DNA of 64,000 bases. Source: Ambrosia x helenae. Lineage: Eukaryota > Streptophyta > Magnoliopsida > Asterales > Asteraceae. The stretch is from NCBI GenBank assembly GCA_030844895.1, contig CM061233.1, forward strand, positions 95,689,719 to 95,753,718, read 5' to 3'. Made by a program: the position numbers and the translations under genes. Under the pieces are notes generated by a model, which worked only from the letters and a program-made list of their open reading frames with translations, had not been told where the DNA came from and ran no database searches. Below, one piece after another: positions 45,303 to 56,979 of the stretch. The first letter of the stretch is position 1, and every line of letters begins with the position of its first letter.

Positions 45303-48300
45303 TTATGTTTTTCTTCTGTCTTGAACAATCTTCCATATCTCTTTGTACATGGTGTTCTTGAGCTGGTTTAACTGACCATCAGATAGAGATCCTCTCTGTG
45401 GTTCTAGATGTTGAATTGTGAGCAGGTCTTGTGTTGACAGTTTCTTCTGATCACTGATCTTCTTGTAAGCCCTGCTTGAGAGGTCTCTTCTTGTCAACAA
45501 TACTGAGTTGTTATCAGTAAGTGACCATCTGATGATAGGTATCTTTGACTTGTTAAAGTCAGAAGAATAGGGAACCAGACTTGTCCCTTGGGTTGATGGT
45601 CCTGAGTGTTGGATGCTTTCAGTTTCAGTTAACCTTAGGTGGGAGTCTCTTCCTTGTTGTTGTTGCATATCAGGCATCTGAACAGTTGGGAGATGGTGTT
45701 CAGTCACTACCCTGGTATGCATCTTTTCTTTGATGGTCTTTTGTATTTGGTAGGCAAAAGTGGAAGGATCCCTGAATTGTGTTAACAGAGGTTTCTCCTC
45801 AATGTCAAAATCTGAATGGACTATTGAACTTCCTTCAAGTAGTACCATTTTGAAGTCAGTTTTGACATTGTCCTCTGCCTTCTTTCTCTGAGTAGCAGGT
45901 CTTCTTGTTGATACACCAGAAGTTCTAACTACTGATCTTGAAGGATCAGTAGTTTGAAACTTCTCTGGATTTGCAGCCTTGGCAGCCAAGTATTTCTTGT
46001 AAGTATCCATTAGTCTTTCTTCTTTCCATCTGGATACTGAGGCTTTTGAACCATATCCCTCTGCTACTAACTCTTCTATTATCTGGGCTCTCTTGGCCTT
46101 TCCTTCTTTGCTAGTGGCCAGTTTATCTGCAAGCAGTTGTGCTCTTCTTGTCAGCTCTTGCATGGAGAGTCCTTTGAGTGTATAGGCTTTAGTCTTGCTG
46201 TTCTTGGTAATGTAAGACACCAGTTGTTGTCTTTTATCTTGTTCAGCAATCTCATCAAGGCTAGCCTGCCTTTGTAGTTCAACTTTATAAGCCTGAAGTT
46301 TTTCTTCATGGCTTAAATCTAGATCATCCCTTTCTTCCAGAGTTTTCCAAATCAGATCTTCTCTGGCCTTCTTGTTGGCTGCAACTAAGCTCTTCTCTAA
46401 TAATTCAGCTGATTGAGAGATAGGAGAAGGGTTTAGTACAGTCATTGTTGTAACAGTTGTAGGCCTGATGGGATCAGATGTTGGTTGAATGGGAGCAGTG
46501 GTTCTGGAAGGGTCAGCAGTTTGAGGTTTGGAAGTGTTAACCTCTGATGGGTTGACAACTGCTGATGGTTTGTCAACTACTAAAGGATTGTCTTCAGTAC
46601 TTTCTGATTCTTCATCAGAACTTTTGCCATCAGAAGTTTCTTCATTGTGCCTTAGGGATTCTTCAGATGTTTGGGTCTCATCTTCTTTTTCTGTGGCTTC
46701 AATCTCTTCCACTGAGACACCAAACTGTTTGGCCAGTTTTTCTTTCCTGGCTTGATCTTTTTGATCTCTTTCAAGGATGGCCACTCTTGCCCTTATCCTG
46801 GCTTGGAATGACTCCTTAGGTTCCCTGATCTTCTCCCCCTTTTTGGATTCATCAAGTTTAACTTTTGAAGTTGAGGGTTGGGAGAATTGTCCTTGAAGAT
46901 GAGCAATCTGTTTGCTGTTGAAGTCTATCTTGTTGGACAGATCATTCATCTTGGTCTTGATTACTCCAAATTGATTCTTGATAGACAGCTCCAAGTTAGT
47001 TGTGTATGTTTGGAAGTGATTTCTGATGAGAGTGTTCATCATGTGGTACAGGGGACCCTCTGGGCTGCATAGCTGGTTCAGGTCTATGCTTGTTTGCCCA
47101 GGGAATTGGGTAGGCATTTATTGTGAAGGGGGTGTTTTTGGGAGATCCTCATGTTGTACAGAGGATGCCACTCTAGGGGTTTTAGGGATTGAGTGGGCTT
47201 TAACCTGTGCAGGGGTGACTGGCTTCTTGAGCCTGGATACCCCTGAAACAGGACCTTCATAAAGTGCCGTCAATTCAGTACTTTGTGTTTGTGAAACATC
47301 ATCCAAATTAATGGAATCATCTGAATCCCTGATGTTGCCCTCAATGAGGACTGTCTCAGTTAAATCATGAGCTGAGCCCAACTCAGTTCTCTCATGAACC
47401 TCTTGTTCTTGGTTCTGAGGATTTCCTACTTCAGGCATTAAGCCTTCATCAGTAGTTGCCACATCTGAGGTCTTAGCTATGTTACTTCTATCCTCAGATC
47501 CACCACTGGGTGGTAACTAAGTAGTAGCAGCCTCAGATGCCCCAAGAGTCTCTAAAATTGGGCTTAAAGACTCTGGTCCACCCTCATCTCTTGGGATAGG
47601 GCTAGAGATGTCCACATCCATGTCTGATGTTGTGGTTATGTCCCCTGTTTGTTGTGGTTGTAGGGGACTGACATAATCAGATGGGACCTTCTCTTTTAGC
47701 CCAGAGAGAAGTTTGGCAATTTCTATTGCCTCTTGTTCAGAAATTTGTGGGGTTGGTTCAGTAGTTTGGGCAATAGGTGAAATTTGTTGTTCAGCAGTTT
47801 CAAAAGAAGAGTGTGTTTCAATAGTTTTTCTAAGTCTTTTTCTTTTGAATAAAATGGTTATGGGTGCTCTTGGTGGGGTTTGAGATGGATGAGACTGAGA
47901 GGGTGTTTCAGTCTCACCTATTTGAAGAGCAGACTGCTCATGAGCTTGTTCAGGCATCTCAACCTCCTGAACAACTTTTCTTTTGGGTTGGTGGGTTTTT
48001 GTCTTTGTTGGCTTGGGCTTTTTGGCTTTTGGTGGTGTGAGTTTGGAAGATGTGGGCTTCAGGGGGACTTGTTGTTGTTCTCCCTGATCATCTTCTGGCC
48101 AGGCACCCGGTTTGTTATGCCTTGAGTATGCTTGTGATGTTAAAGGATTTAAAGTTGAAATTTTTCCCACAAGCACCTCATTACCCAGTTCCCCTATTAT
48201 GCATTGCATAATGAACCTTGGGTACAACAAAAACTTTTTCTTGGTATTATTGTGATGTAACACCAACTCATTGAAAAATAGTTTTGATGCCCTGAATTTA

Positions 48301-48806
48301 GTTTCATTCACAATAGAATGAAATATTGGTTGAAAAGTGGAGGGCATCTGGTCATAAGACCCTGTTTTAGGACTCAAACACATAATAATATAATGAAACA
48401 AAAGCTTGTATTTTGGTTCAAAATATTTTTTGAAGATAGTAGCATGGGAGAGAGTACCTTGATAACCACACTCTGTCATGGTTAGGTGAATATCAGAATT
48501 AGCAACATGGTCAGGGGCAGTTACATCATCCAGACCCAGTCTTGTTGCCAGTGTGGCCGGTGTGATGGTCAGTGGTTTCCCTTTTATTCTTGAGTTGAGG
48601 GAAATGACTTCATCATCCGCCGTCACCGTCTCAGCATTTGCCCAGAACTCATTCAGAGTTTCAGTGTGAATTGGTGGGTTTATTGTGAGAGCAGTAAAAT
48701 ATTGGGATTTTACGACAAGATCAATGATCTCATCGTATTGGGACCAGCCTTCTTGTTTTTCAAGAAAGGCTCTTTGATTGTGTCCCTGCTTTAGAACGAG
48801 AGCCAT
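45303..48806 (-). pseudogene. SIRE third ORF (env-position protein), two nonsense codons
   Basis: One continuous frame of 1168 codons from ATG 48806, interrupted by TAG (47517-47519) and TAA (47118-47120) without any frame change; either stop is one substitution from Gln. The first 430 residues start MALVLKQGHNQRAFLEKQEG and contain a globular region rich in aromatic residues (to about 235), then Lys/Pro-rich linkers. The last 604 residues carry a long charged helix-prone region (KLQAYKVELQRQASLDEIAE) of coiled-coil appearance. I see no signal peptide or membrane segment, so 'envelope-like' describes position only. It resembles the 'putative plant transposon protein' family in the N-terminal part; function unknown. 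Confidence 0.75.
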
Positions 48807-49325
48807 GTGGTTTGGGTTTTGATGGAACAGTTGATTTGCAGGTTTAGGTTATTGAGAGAGTTTTTTGAGAGAGAAGGAGGGATATTTTGAGTTTGAAAGG
48901 ATAAGTGTGGAGAAAAGGTATTTATCAGAAGTTTTAACCGCTTGAATCTTCTTTATTAGAAGTTTTTAAACCGCCTTTGGTTAAAAATCTTTTTATCAGA
49001 GGTTTTAAACTGATTAGGTCAAACCTCTGATGATGGGAAAAGTCAGATTTGCCCTTTTGACTTAAACTGCTGATGAAGGATTACTTCATCAGTAGTTCCC
49101 ATTTCCTCTTCAGAAGTTTTAACAGCTGATGAGGAATGTTTTTATAAATACTTTTATTCATAACTTCTGAAGGTTATTTTATCAGAAGTTACACACTTTT
49201 CAGAATTATCCCCATACTGATGTTTTGTTCATCAGTAGTTTCTCTCTTTTCAGAAGTTTTGTTTCAGACTTTTTGTCTGTTTTGTAAGTGAAAAATGAAA
49301 ATTTGCAAAATAATAAAATAAACAC
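48807..49325 (-). other. Spacer between pol and ORF3, dense in TCAGNAGTT motifs
   Basis: No coding frame. More than ten copies of TCAGAAGTT, TCAGTAGTT, AACTTCTGA or AACTGCTGATGA in about 520 bp. Confidence 0.65.
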
Positions 49326-52300
49326 TTACAAATTTAGCATCCCAAGCATGGATACTAACTTCTGAAATGTTGATGTGTCAAGGGGTTTTGTGAAGATGTC
49401 AGCTATTTGATTAGCTGTTGCTACATGCTTCACTTCAATCTTGCCTTTTTCATAGCAATCTCTTATGAAATGGTACCTGATCTCAATGTGTTTGGTTTTT
49501 GAGAATTGTACCGGATTTTGAATGATGCTAATGGCAGATTTGCTGTCTACAAACAAAGGTGTCTTGGTCTCTTTGATTCCATAATCAAGAAGTTGATATT
49601 GGAGCCATTGTATCTGTGATGTACAACTTGCAGCTACAATGTATTCAGCTTCAGCAGTTGAAGTTGCAACAGATGTTTGCTTCTTTGATTGCCATGACAC
49701 TAGACAGTTACCCAGGAATTGACAACCACCAGATGTTGACTTTCTTGTCATCTTACACCCTGCATAGTCACTATCTGAAAAAGCTGATAACTTGGTATTG
49801 CTTGAAGCAGGATACCAAATTCCAAGTGTTGGAGTTCCGTTCAGATATCTGAAAATTCTTTTGACTGCTATAAGGTGTGATGCCCTTGGTGCTGATTGAT
49901 ATCTAGCACAGACACATGTTGAAAACATAATATCTGGTTTAGAAGCAGTTAAATATAAAAGGGAACCTATCATGCATCTGTACATGGTTTGATCAACCTG
50001 TTTTCCTTGATCATCAGGTTCAACTTGTGTGATTGGTGTCATGGGAGTGGAACATGATTTACAGTCTTTTAAAGAAAATTTGTTCAATAATTCTTTAACA
50101 TATTTTGATTGATGTATAAAAGTTCCATTTGTTTGTTGCTTGATCTGCAGTCCTAGAAAGTACTGCAGTTCTCCCATGGTACTCATCTCAAATTTTGATT
50201 GCATGAGTTTCTTAAAATCATCACACAGTTTTGTGTTTGTTGAACCAAAAATGATATCATCAACATAAATTTGAACAAGTAAGACATGATTTCCAACATG
50301 TTTAATGAAAAGAGTTTTATCAATGGCACCTCTTGTAAAGTTATTTTTGAGTAAAAAGGTGGAGAGTGTATCATACCAGGCTCTTGGAGCCTGTTTGAGC
50401 CCATAAAGAGCTTTGTCCAGTCTGTACACCCACTCAGGATGAGAAGGATCCTCAAACCCAGGTGGCTGACAGACATACACCTCCTCTTTTATTTTTCCAT
50501 ACAAAAATGCACTTTTCACATCCATTTGATAAACTTTAATTTTGTTGGAAATGGCATAGGCCAGAAATAACCTGATGGCCTCAAGCCTTGCAACTGGAGC
50601 AAAGGTTTCATCATAGTCAATTCCCTCTTCTTGAGAGTACCCTTGAACTACCAGTCTTGCCTTGTTCTTGATTATCATACCAGCTTCATCTTGTTTGTTC
50701 CTGAAAACCCATCTTGTGCCAATTGGTTGCTTGTTTGGAGGTAAGGGACAGATTTCCCAAACCTGTTGCTTGTTGAACTGAAGCAGTTCATCTTGCATAG
50801 CTTGCACCCAATTATTGTCTTTGAGGGCTTCCTGGTACTTCTTTGGTTCCAACTGTGAGATAAAGGCTGAAAATAGGCAAAAGTTGGAGAGCTGGTTTCT
50901 GGTGAGAACACCTGAAGCTATATCACCCATGACTTGATCAAGTGGATGATCTCTGTGTTCAATCAGTTGTTGTAAACCACTGACAGGTGTAGGTGGCTCT
51001 TGTTCTTCAAACAAACTACTGAGGTCTATAATATCTGGTTCAGCAGTTTTAGTTTCTTCAGTAGTTGCAGGTGCTGAAGCAGATGTTTGAGTTTGGCCAT
51101 TAGTATTTGTTGGATCAGAAGTTTGTGAAACTTCTGATGGTGTTGAAGTTGACTTAATGACTGTTTGAGGAGTCCATGGTGTAGGATCCTCATCTTCAAA
51201 CCTTTGATCACCATAATAAGTAGGTTTGGAAGGAGTAACAGTCTTTTCAGGTCCAAAGTGGAAGTTGTCAAGGTCAAAGAGTTCAGCAGGATGTGCTGGA
51301 ATAAGAGTGTGTTTTGACTCATTGAACTTGACATTCAATGTTTCTTCTACTATCCTGGTGTGAGAATTAAAAACCTTGTAGGCTTTTCTAGTTGAAGAGT
51401 AACCAAGAAAGTAACCTGAGTCAACTTTGGCAGCAAACTTTGAAATAGATTCCTTGATGTTCAAGATGAAACATTGACACCCAAAAGCCCTGAAAAAGGA
51501 GATAAGGGGCTTCATGCCATGAAGAACTTCATAGGCAGTCTTGGAATGTCTCTTGACCACAAGAACTCTATTCTGAACATAACATGATGTGTTAACTGCT
51601 TCTGCCCAAAAGTACAAGGGCAGTCCAGAATCAGCTAACATTGTTCTTGCTCCTTCTATTAATGTTCTGTTCTTCCTTTCTACTACACCATTTTGTTCAG
51701 GAGTTCTGGGAACACTGTACTGTCTAATAATCCCTTTAGACAAACAGAATTCATCCAGAGTTTTGTTCCTGAACTCTGTCCCATTATCACTTCTAATGGT
51801 TTTGACAGATAGAGAATATTGTTTCTCTACTTGTAGAATGAAGAACTTGATGATTTCAGCAGCCTCATCCTTGGAGAATAAGAAGAATACCCATGTGAAT
51901 CTTGAGTAGTCATCAATGATGACTAAGCAGTACTTCTTCTTACCAAGGCTCATAATCTTGACAGGTCCAAATAAGTCCATATGGAGTAGTTGAAGACATG
52001 CAGTTGTTTTTGATTCTTCAATAGACTTATAGGAGGACTTATGCTGTTTTCCCTTTAAACAGGATACACAGTGTTCTTGACACTGGTATACTTTCAAAGG
52101 TAGACCTCTGACCAAGCCCATTTTTGTGACTTTATTTATGGTTTTAAAGTTCACATGGCCAAGTCTCCTGTGCCAGAGATCTGTTTCTGAAGTTGATGCC
52201 CTTGAGAAGAAACAGGCAGTGTTGTTCAATACTTTGTCTTTCTCAATGTCCACTGCATAGACATTGCCACATCTTTTGGCAATCAGCAAAGTATGATCTT

Positions 52301-52628
52301 CAATGATCTTCTCTATCAACTTCTGGCCTTCTGGTGAGATGATCTTGCATGTTGTCTTTGTGAAGAAGGAAGAATATCCTTTATCACACATTTGTGACAC
52401 ACTCAGCAAGTTGTATTCAAGGTTTTCCACCAGATTGACCTTGTCAAATTGTATTTTTCCAGAGGAGACATTGCCATGTCCTAGCACATATCCCTTAGCA
52501 TTGTTCCCAAAGGATACAGATCCTTCTCTTTGGCTGATAAAGTTGTTTATCAGGTATCTGCATCCAGTCATGTGCATAGAGCCTCCACTATCAACATACC
52601 ATATGCTGTTTAAGCCCCTGGAAACTCT
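49326..52628 (-). CDS. pol: pol polyprotein of SIRE copy 1, open
   Basis: Open from upstream of 52628 to TAA at 49326-49328, about 1100 codons, without its own ATG. Residues counted from 52634: aspartic protease WYVDSGGSMHMTG (about 12-24; most copia proteins have DSGCSRHMTG), integrase zinc domain HRRLGH...CVSCLKGKQH (about 154-200), integrase core Asp (HMDLFGP, about 219), Asp (RSDNGTEF, about 282), Glu (PEQNGVVERKN, about 319), RT with VYQMDVKSAFLYGKI and YVDD (about 790), RNase H SDSDYAG (about 954) and STAEAEY (about 993), ending TFQKLVSMLGMLNL. Expression probably needs splicing of the 77-nt segment 52629-52705 to fuse with gag. All catalytic residues I can check are present. Confidence 0.9.
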   Translation of the reverse strand, partial: RVSRGLNSIWYVDSGGSMHMTGCRYLINNFISQREGSVSFGNNAKGYVLGHGNVSSGKIQFDKVNLVENLEYNLLSVSQMCDKGYSSFFTKTTCKIISPEGQKLIEKIIEDHTLLIAKRCGNVYAVDIEKDKVLNNTACFFSRASTSETDLWHRRLGHVNFKTINKVTKMGLVRGLPLKVYQCQEHCVSCLKGKQHKSSYKSIEESKTTACLQLLHMDLFGPVKIMSLGKKKYCLVIIDDYSRFTWVFFLFSKDEAAEIIKFFILQVEKQYSLSVKTIRSDNGTEFRNKTLDEFCLSKGIIRQYSVPRTPEQNGVVERKNRTLIEGARTMLADSGLPLYFWAEAVNTSCYVQNRVLVVKRHSKTAYEVLHGMKPLISFFRAFGCQCFILNIKESISKFAAKVDSGYFLGYSSTRKAYKVFNSHTRIVEETLNVKFNESKHTLIPAHPAELFDLDNFHFGPEKTVTPSKPTYYGDQRFEDEDPTPWTPQTVIKSTSTPSEVSQTSDPTNTNGQTQTSASAPATTEETKTAEPDIIDLSSLFEEQEPPTPVSGLQQLIEHRDHPLDQVMGDIASGVLTRNQLSNFCLFSAFISQLEPKKYQEALKDNNWVQAMQDELLQFNKQQVWEICPLPPNKQPIGTRWVFRNKQDEAGMIIKNKARLVVQGYSQEEGIDYDETFAPVARLEAIRLFLAYAISNKIKVYQMDVKSAFLYGKIKEEVYVCQPPGFEDPSHPEWVYRLDKALYGLKQAPRAWYDTLSTFLLKNNFTRGAIDKTLFIKHVGNHVLLVQIYVDDIIFGSTNTKLCDDFKKLMQSKFEMSTMGELQYFLGLQIKQQTNGTFIHQSKYVKELLNKFSLKDCKSCSTPMTPITQVEPDDQGKQVDQTMYRCMIGSLLYLTASKPDIMFSTCVCARYQSAPRASHLIAVKRIFRYLNGTPTLGIWYPASSNTKLSAFSDSDYAGCKMTRKSTSGGCQFLGNCLVSWQSKKQTSVATSTAEAEYIVAASCTSQIQWLQYQLLDYGIKETKTPLFVDSKSAISIIQNPVQFSKTKHIEIRYHFIRDCYEKGKIEVKHVATANQIADIFTKPLDTSTFQKLVSMLGMLNL

Positions 52629-52705
52629 CTGCACATAAAAGCAAATTAGTTAGATCTAGGAACCCAAGCCTGTTTGGCTTTGGGTTTGCTCTTGAGAACA
52701 GTTAC
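52629..52705 (-). other. Predicted gag-pol intron, copy 1
   Basis: Donor ACT/GTAACT, branch-like CTAACTAAT, T-rich tract and acceptor TATGTGCAG/AG, 77 nt. It contains the gag stop. Identical in layout to 60377-60453. Confidence 0.55.
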
Positions 52706-55219
52706 AGTTTGTTCTTGACCAGGTTGAGAAATCCATGTCTTTTTGGCAATGGATTTTTCATTAAGAACCATGGTGGTATCCTTTTCAGGACCACCATCAA
52801 CCTTGGTCATCAGTAGTTGTACCATGTTCATTAGATTTTGTATCTCAGCAGTTTGTGAAACTGCTGATGATTCAGGTCTAACTACTGACAAAGAATTTTG
52901 AGAAAAAGATTTTGGTTGAGATCTTATCTTTTTCTGAGAAAAGGTGTTTTCAGGTTGTTGTTTCTTAGGTTTAAAGATTCTTTCATAATCATTTCTGATT
53001 TGATTTCCCACAACCTGTTGTTTTATTTTTTGATTGAACTGAATTCCTTTTCTGTATCTACAAAATTCAGTTTTGTGGTTGAACAGACCACAAATTTCAC
53101 ACTCTTTTGCCTTTTGTTTTTGATCTAAAGGCAAATTTCTGACATTAGTGTAAAGATTTTGCTCATCAGTAGTTTTCAGGATCTCAACTCCTGATGTAGA
53201 TGAAACTACTGATGGCTCATTGTCAGATTGTGTTAATACTTCTGAAGTACTTTCTTTGAAAATACCAGGATTTCTATTTAGAAAGTTTTCATGGAAAGAT
53301 GTGCAGTCTTTCCCTTCAGAAGTTTCATTTGAAACAATTCTTCTCCCATCTTCAGTAGTTTTGGGAGAGACATCTGTTGGTGTTTCAACATGATGGTATC
53401 CTATGCCAAACTTAACATTTGAAGCACTTTGTTTGTTTAGCAATAATTGATACCCCTTACAAGATTCCACCCATTTTTCACATGTGATCCTGGTGCCAGC
53501 AAGCTCTTGTCTGACATCTCCCAGGTCATTTAGCATGATTTTAATTTGTGCTTGGGTTTCAATAGCTGAGTCAGTTAATTTAGAAACTTCTTTTGTTTTA
53601 GCACACAGTTTTCTTTCTAAATCACATTTCATCTGTGTGTATTTTCTTTCTAAATCATTGGCTTTACCTTGTAAGTGCACATTTGTCTCTCTTATGAGAG
53701 CAAAAGTTTCTTTGCAAGAATTTGAGCAAAGTTTTGTCAAAGATTCTTTTGATACCTGTGACAATGCAGATTTTGAAGTACAGCCTTCAAATGCCATTAA
53801 GGCAAAGTTCTTTCTGCCATTGTCTGGTTCTCCCCAGTTGATGTCAAACACCTTGTTGTCTACATCAGGATTGCACTCTGTGGTGTCAAAAGGGAGACTG
53901 CTCCAGTCAACATACCCTGAGGTGAAAAGACTTTGTTGAGAGGGTTGTTGAGGCTGTGGAGGATGTTGAGCAGCTGGAAAGGGAGGGATTGATTGGCTCT
54001 GCATCTATTGAGCAGGCACTTGAACATATTGTACTTGTGGCATGTATTGCTGTTGAGGAGCTTGTGCCTGTACAAAATGAGCACTCCCTTGAGTTCCATT
54101 ATTCCTATTGTAATTGGGGTTATAGTTATTTCCAGATTGTGATTGGTTAAAGCTAGAGCTTCTACACTCTCTAGCAAAGTGTCCCAACTTCTGACACTTG
54201 TGACATCTCAGTTTAGATTTGTCAAAACCAATTTTTGTATTACTGGTCAATCCTGGAATTTTCCTTCCTGACCTTTTGTAAAACTTGTTAGTTTTAATGC
54301 TTAGCATGGCCAGTTGGTGTAAGATGTCCATTTCTTCTAAGTCATTATTGCTAAAGTTTTTTAAATCATCCATGATAAAACATAGATTATGAGCAGTTTG
54401 ACTTTGGTCATCATTGTCATAACCTGGGAAAGATCTTTCTGATGAGATCCCAGTGGTTGTGTCAATGTTGTCATAAGATCCATAGGAACAAGTTGGTGAG
54501 TCTTGTCCCAAAAGTGCTGTACTACCTGGAAGGTAGTCATCAGCAGTTTTACCAGATGATTGTAATTTCTTCTTTTGATCAATTTCTCTCTCAAAAGTAA
54601 GTAATCTCCCATGAAGTTTTGTAAGAGTGAGGGAGCTAAAATCTGGTGAGGATCTTAAAACAATGGAGTATGTTTCCCATTTGTCTGGTAAAGACCTTAA
54701 AAATCTATGTAGCATAGACACTGTTGTATAGGTCTGACCATTTAACTTTAGCTCAGATATTAATGAGGAGAATCTTTCAAATTGTTGAGTTAAAGTTTCC
54801 CCATTAATATGAGCAAATGTCTCATATTGTTGAGCTAAAATCTCTCTAGTGTTGGCAATCACCTCTTCAGTTCCTCCAAACTGTTATTTAAGACAATCCC
54901 AGAGTTCTTTGGCACTTTCACAATGTAAAAGGCCAGAGTATATCTCATTTGGGAGAACCATTGCCAACATAGAGAATGCTTTTGCATCTAGCTCAAGTTT
55001 TAGGAAATCATCATCTGTATATTCTTTAGGGTCCTTAGGGACCTGAACATTAGTTTCAAGATTGACATTTACTGGTTTGTGAGGACCATATATCACAGAT
55101 CTCCAACAACCTGTGTTGGTTTGTGACAAGGTATGTGCCATTCTCTTTTGCCATATGTTGTATTCATTTCTTATAAGCATGGCAGGTTTAGTGGCAGAAC
55201 CAGTATTATGTGGATCCAT
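52646..55219 (-). pseudogene. gag: gag of SIRE copy 1, two nonsense codons
   Basis: Frame from ATG 55219 (MDPHNTGSATKPAML) to the stop at 52646, 858 codons including the stop. It is broken by TAA at 54884-54886 (copy 2 has GAA, Glu) and TAG at 54005-54007 (copy 2 has CAG, Gln). N-terminal copia-type gag domain, CCHC knuckle CHKCQKLGHFARECRSS, then a Gln/Pro-rich linker, a helix-prone region, and a second Cys/His cluster CEICGLFNHKTEFC. Compared with copy 2 one Gln is missing near QSQSIPPF. Translation would give only the first 111 residues unless the stop is suppressed. Confidence 0.85.
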
Positions 55220-55360
55220 TTTAAAGAGTATAGATTTGTCAGATGACTCTTTTAAGTAATGGATGTTGATAAAAAGTGAACTTTTGATCTTTTTATTGAG
55301 TATCAATAAGAGCTTTGTGTCTGATTCTCAATTTGTTAGATTGATATGTGATCAGATAAA

Positions 55361-55379
55361 CCAATGCTCTGATACCAAT
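55361..55379 (-). promoter_or_regulatory. Primer-binding site of SIRE copy 1
   Basis: In element sense ATTGGTATCAGAGCATTGG directly after the 5' LTR; TGGTATCAGAGC complements initiator tRNA-Met. Confidence 0.88.
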
Positions 55380-56099
55380 TGTTGGATCAGTTTGCTCTTT
55401 TGCTAAGTAAGAACTTGCTATCTTGACACTTAAGTGTTTAGCAAGCCCTTGTATATCAGATTATAAGCACAGCGGAATGTATAAGTTAAAGCAACACTTT
55501 TTATACTAAGGAAGAGTTATTACTCCCCCTTGATGATTGAAACTAATAAATGACAAGTATTTATTATGAATCTAAGCAGTAAATGAGAATTAGATACTTA
55601 GACAGATTCACAATAAATACTGAAATGGAATAGAACAGTGAGAGTGTTTGAAGGATTTTTCTATTAAAATCAATGTCTAAAATAGTAGGTTGAAGCCTCC
55701 TATTTATAGACGTTTACATACATGTATCTTGCCCAAAAAGCAAGTACAGAAACAACAGAAACAAGTTGCACAAGTTGCAACATTGAAACTAACAAATACA
55801 ACTAAAAGTAATAATAAACAATAAAACTACTGATGCAAAAGGCGGTGGAAAATATCTAATGCTAAGTGCTGATGAATGACAAACTACTGATGAGTAGTTT
55901 GTCTTCAGTACTTCTGAAGTGAACTTGTCTGGTTTGGACTTCAGAACTTCTGATGAAGTTTCTTCTTCAGCACTTCTCTTATCTTCTCTTCAACAGTTCT
56001 TTGTTTTCTTTTCAGTACTTCTATACTTAGCCAAAATGACAGAAGTGAATTAGACTAAGGTTTCCAAAAGTGGTTTCACCAATCCTCTTTGTCCTAACA
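55380..56099 (-). repeat. 5' LTR of SIRE copy 1
   Basis: 720 bp, six substitutions from 44542-45261 and no indel. TATA box complement at about 55700-55709. Confidence 0.93.
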
Positions 56100-56979
56100 A
56101 AAACTTTAAGGCGCATAAACTAGCTTTACTTTTAATTTGTTTTCTGGTCAGTTTTTGTTAGTTAAATTTGAATTACATTTTGTAGTAACAATTTTAATTT
56201 AATAATGGTATATGAATATTAGATTTAAATGTTATTTGAATATATTAGATTTAGGCAAAGTGTCCTAGCGTATCACCAGTGATTTGATGGTTTTAAGATA
56301 CACATTAGGTCCCTTTTGACATGACAGTCTAGGAGTGGTTAAGACTAAGATAAACCATGAAGTGCCCATTTTCCTAAGATACTTTCGTATTAAGAGTCAA
56401 CTCAAATAAAATAGTATAAACTACTAATGTAGAAGAGTCAACTACTACATTTTTTTTCGTATTAGGGGGAGGGGTGCTCTTAGAAAAAAAAATTCCACTT
56501 CACTGAATCACACTTATCATGCACTGCCATATCATGTCACTAATTTACTTTACTGAAACATTTTTTTGGAGGCAGCACTCCATTGATTCACTTCACTGAA
56601 ATCTTTATTTTTCAGTATTTTTTAAATAAACATTAATTAAACATATTATTAAACTAATAAAATAAACTTACTATATTAAAAGTAAATAAAACAAAGAAAT
56701 GCAAACACACATAATTAAAAATAAACTAAATAAAAAAACTATTCGGCTTCCACTTCAAGGTATGGTAGATCAAGTGCGGCTAGATTTTCCACCAGATCAT
56801 TCGAAGTCGGAAATGCATATCGGAGTATGTCAACTCCGCAAGGGCATCGTCTTCGAACACCAGTTGGATTGTGGATCGCGTATGTGGACCGGTGATATCG
56901 CACGCTCCTCATCTTTAGTAATCATGTTGTGCAGTATCATGCACGTATAGACGATGACGCTACACCTATCAACGGTCGT
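56100..56979. other. Spacer between the two SIRE elements
   Basis: The AT-rich left part includes TTAGGGGGAGGGGTGCTCTT (about 56463), which could be a Harbinger terminus, and two CACTTCACTGAA-containing blocks. The right part is a transposase remnant. Confidence 0.5.
56739..56979 (-). pseudogene. PIF/Harbinger transposase, C-terminal remnant
   Basis: The minus strand reads IVYTCMILHNMITKDEERAI, matching the C-terminal CxILHNMIxxDER motif of plant PIF/Harbinger DDE transposases. After one shift it reads IQLVFEDDALAELTYSDMHF, and after another NDLVENLAALDLPYLEVEAE then a stop. SIRE copy 2 interrupts it at 56979 (TSD GTCGT), so the N-terminal part should lie beyond the right edge of the window. 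The catalytic DDE residues are not in view. Confidence 0.65.

Larger units (their letters stand above)
44542..56099 (-). mobile_element. SIRE-like Ty1/copia retrotransposon, copy 1 (minus strand)
   Basis: 11.56 kb, with 720-bp LTRs at both ends and the perfect 5-bp TSD AAAAC (44537-44541 and 56100-56104). In element sense: 5' LTR, primer site, gag, pol (protease-integrase-RT-RNase H order, diagnostic of copia), a 520-bp spacer, a long third ORF, polypurine tract, 3' LTR. A third ORF after pol is the hallmark of the SIRE/Maximus lineage. The LTRs differ at six of 720 positions, so it is young. gag has two nonsense codons and ORF3 two; pol is open. Confidence 0.92.

Noticed and set aside
49316..49330. 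GTAAGT overlapping the pol stop (TTG TAA GTG) as a splice donor for ORF3
   Set aside because: No convincing acceptor precedes the ORF3 ATG at 48806; CAG/TAG is absent from the last 80 nt.
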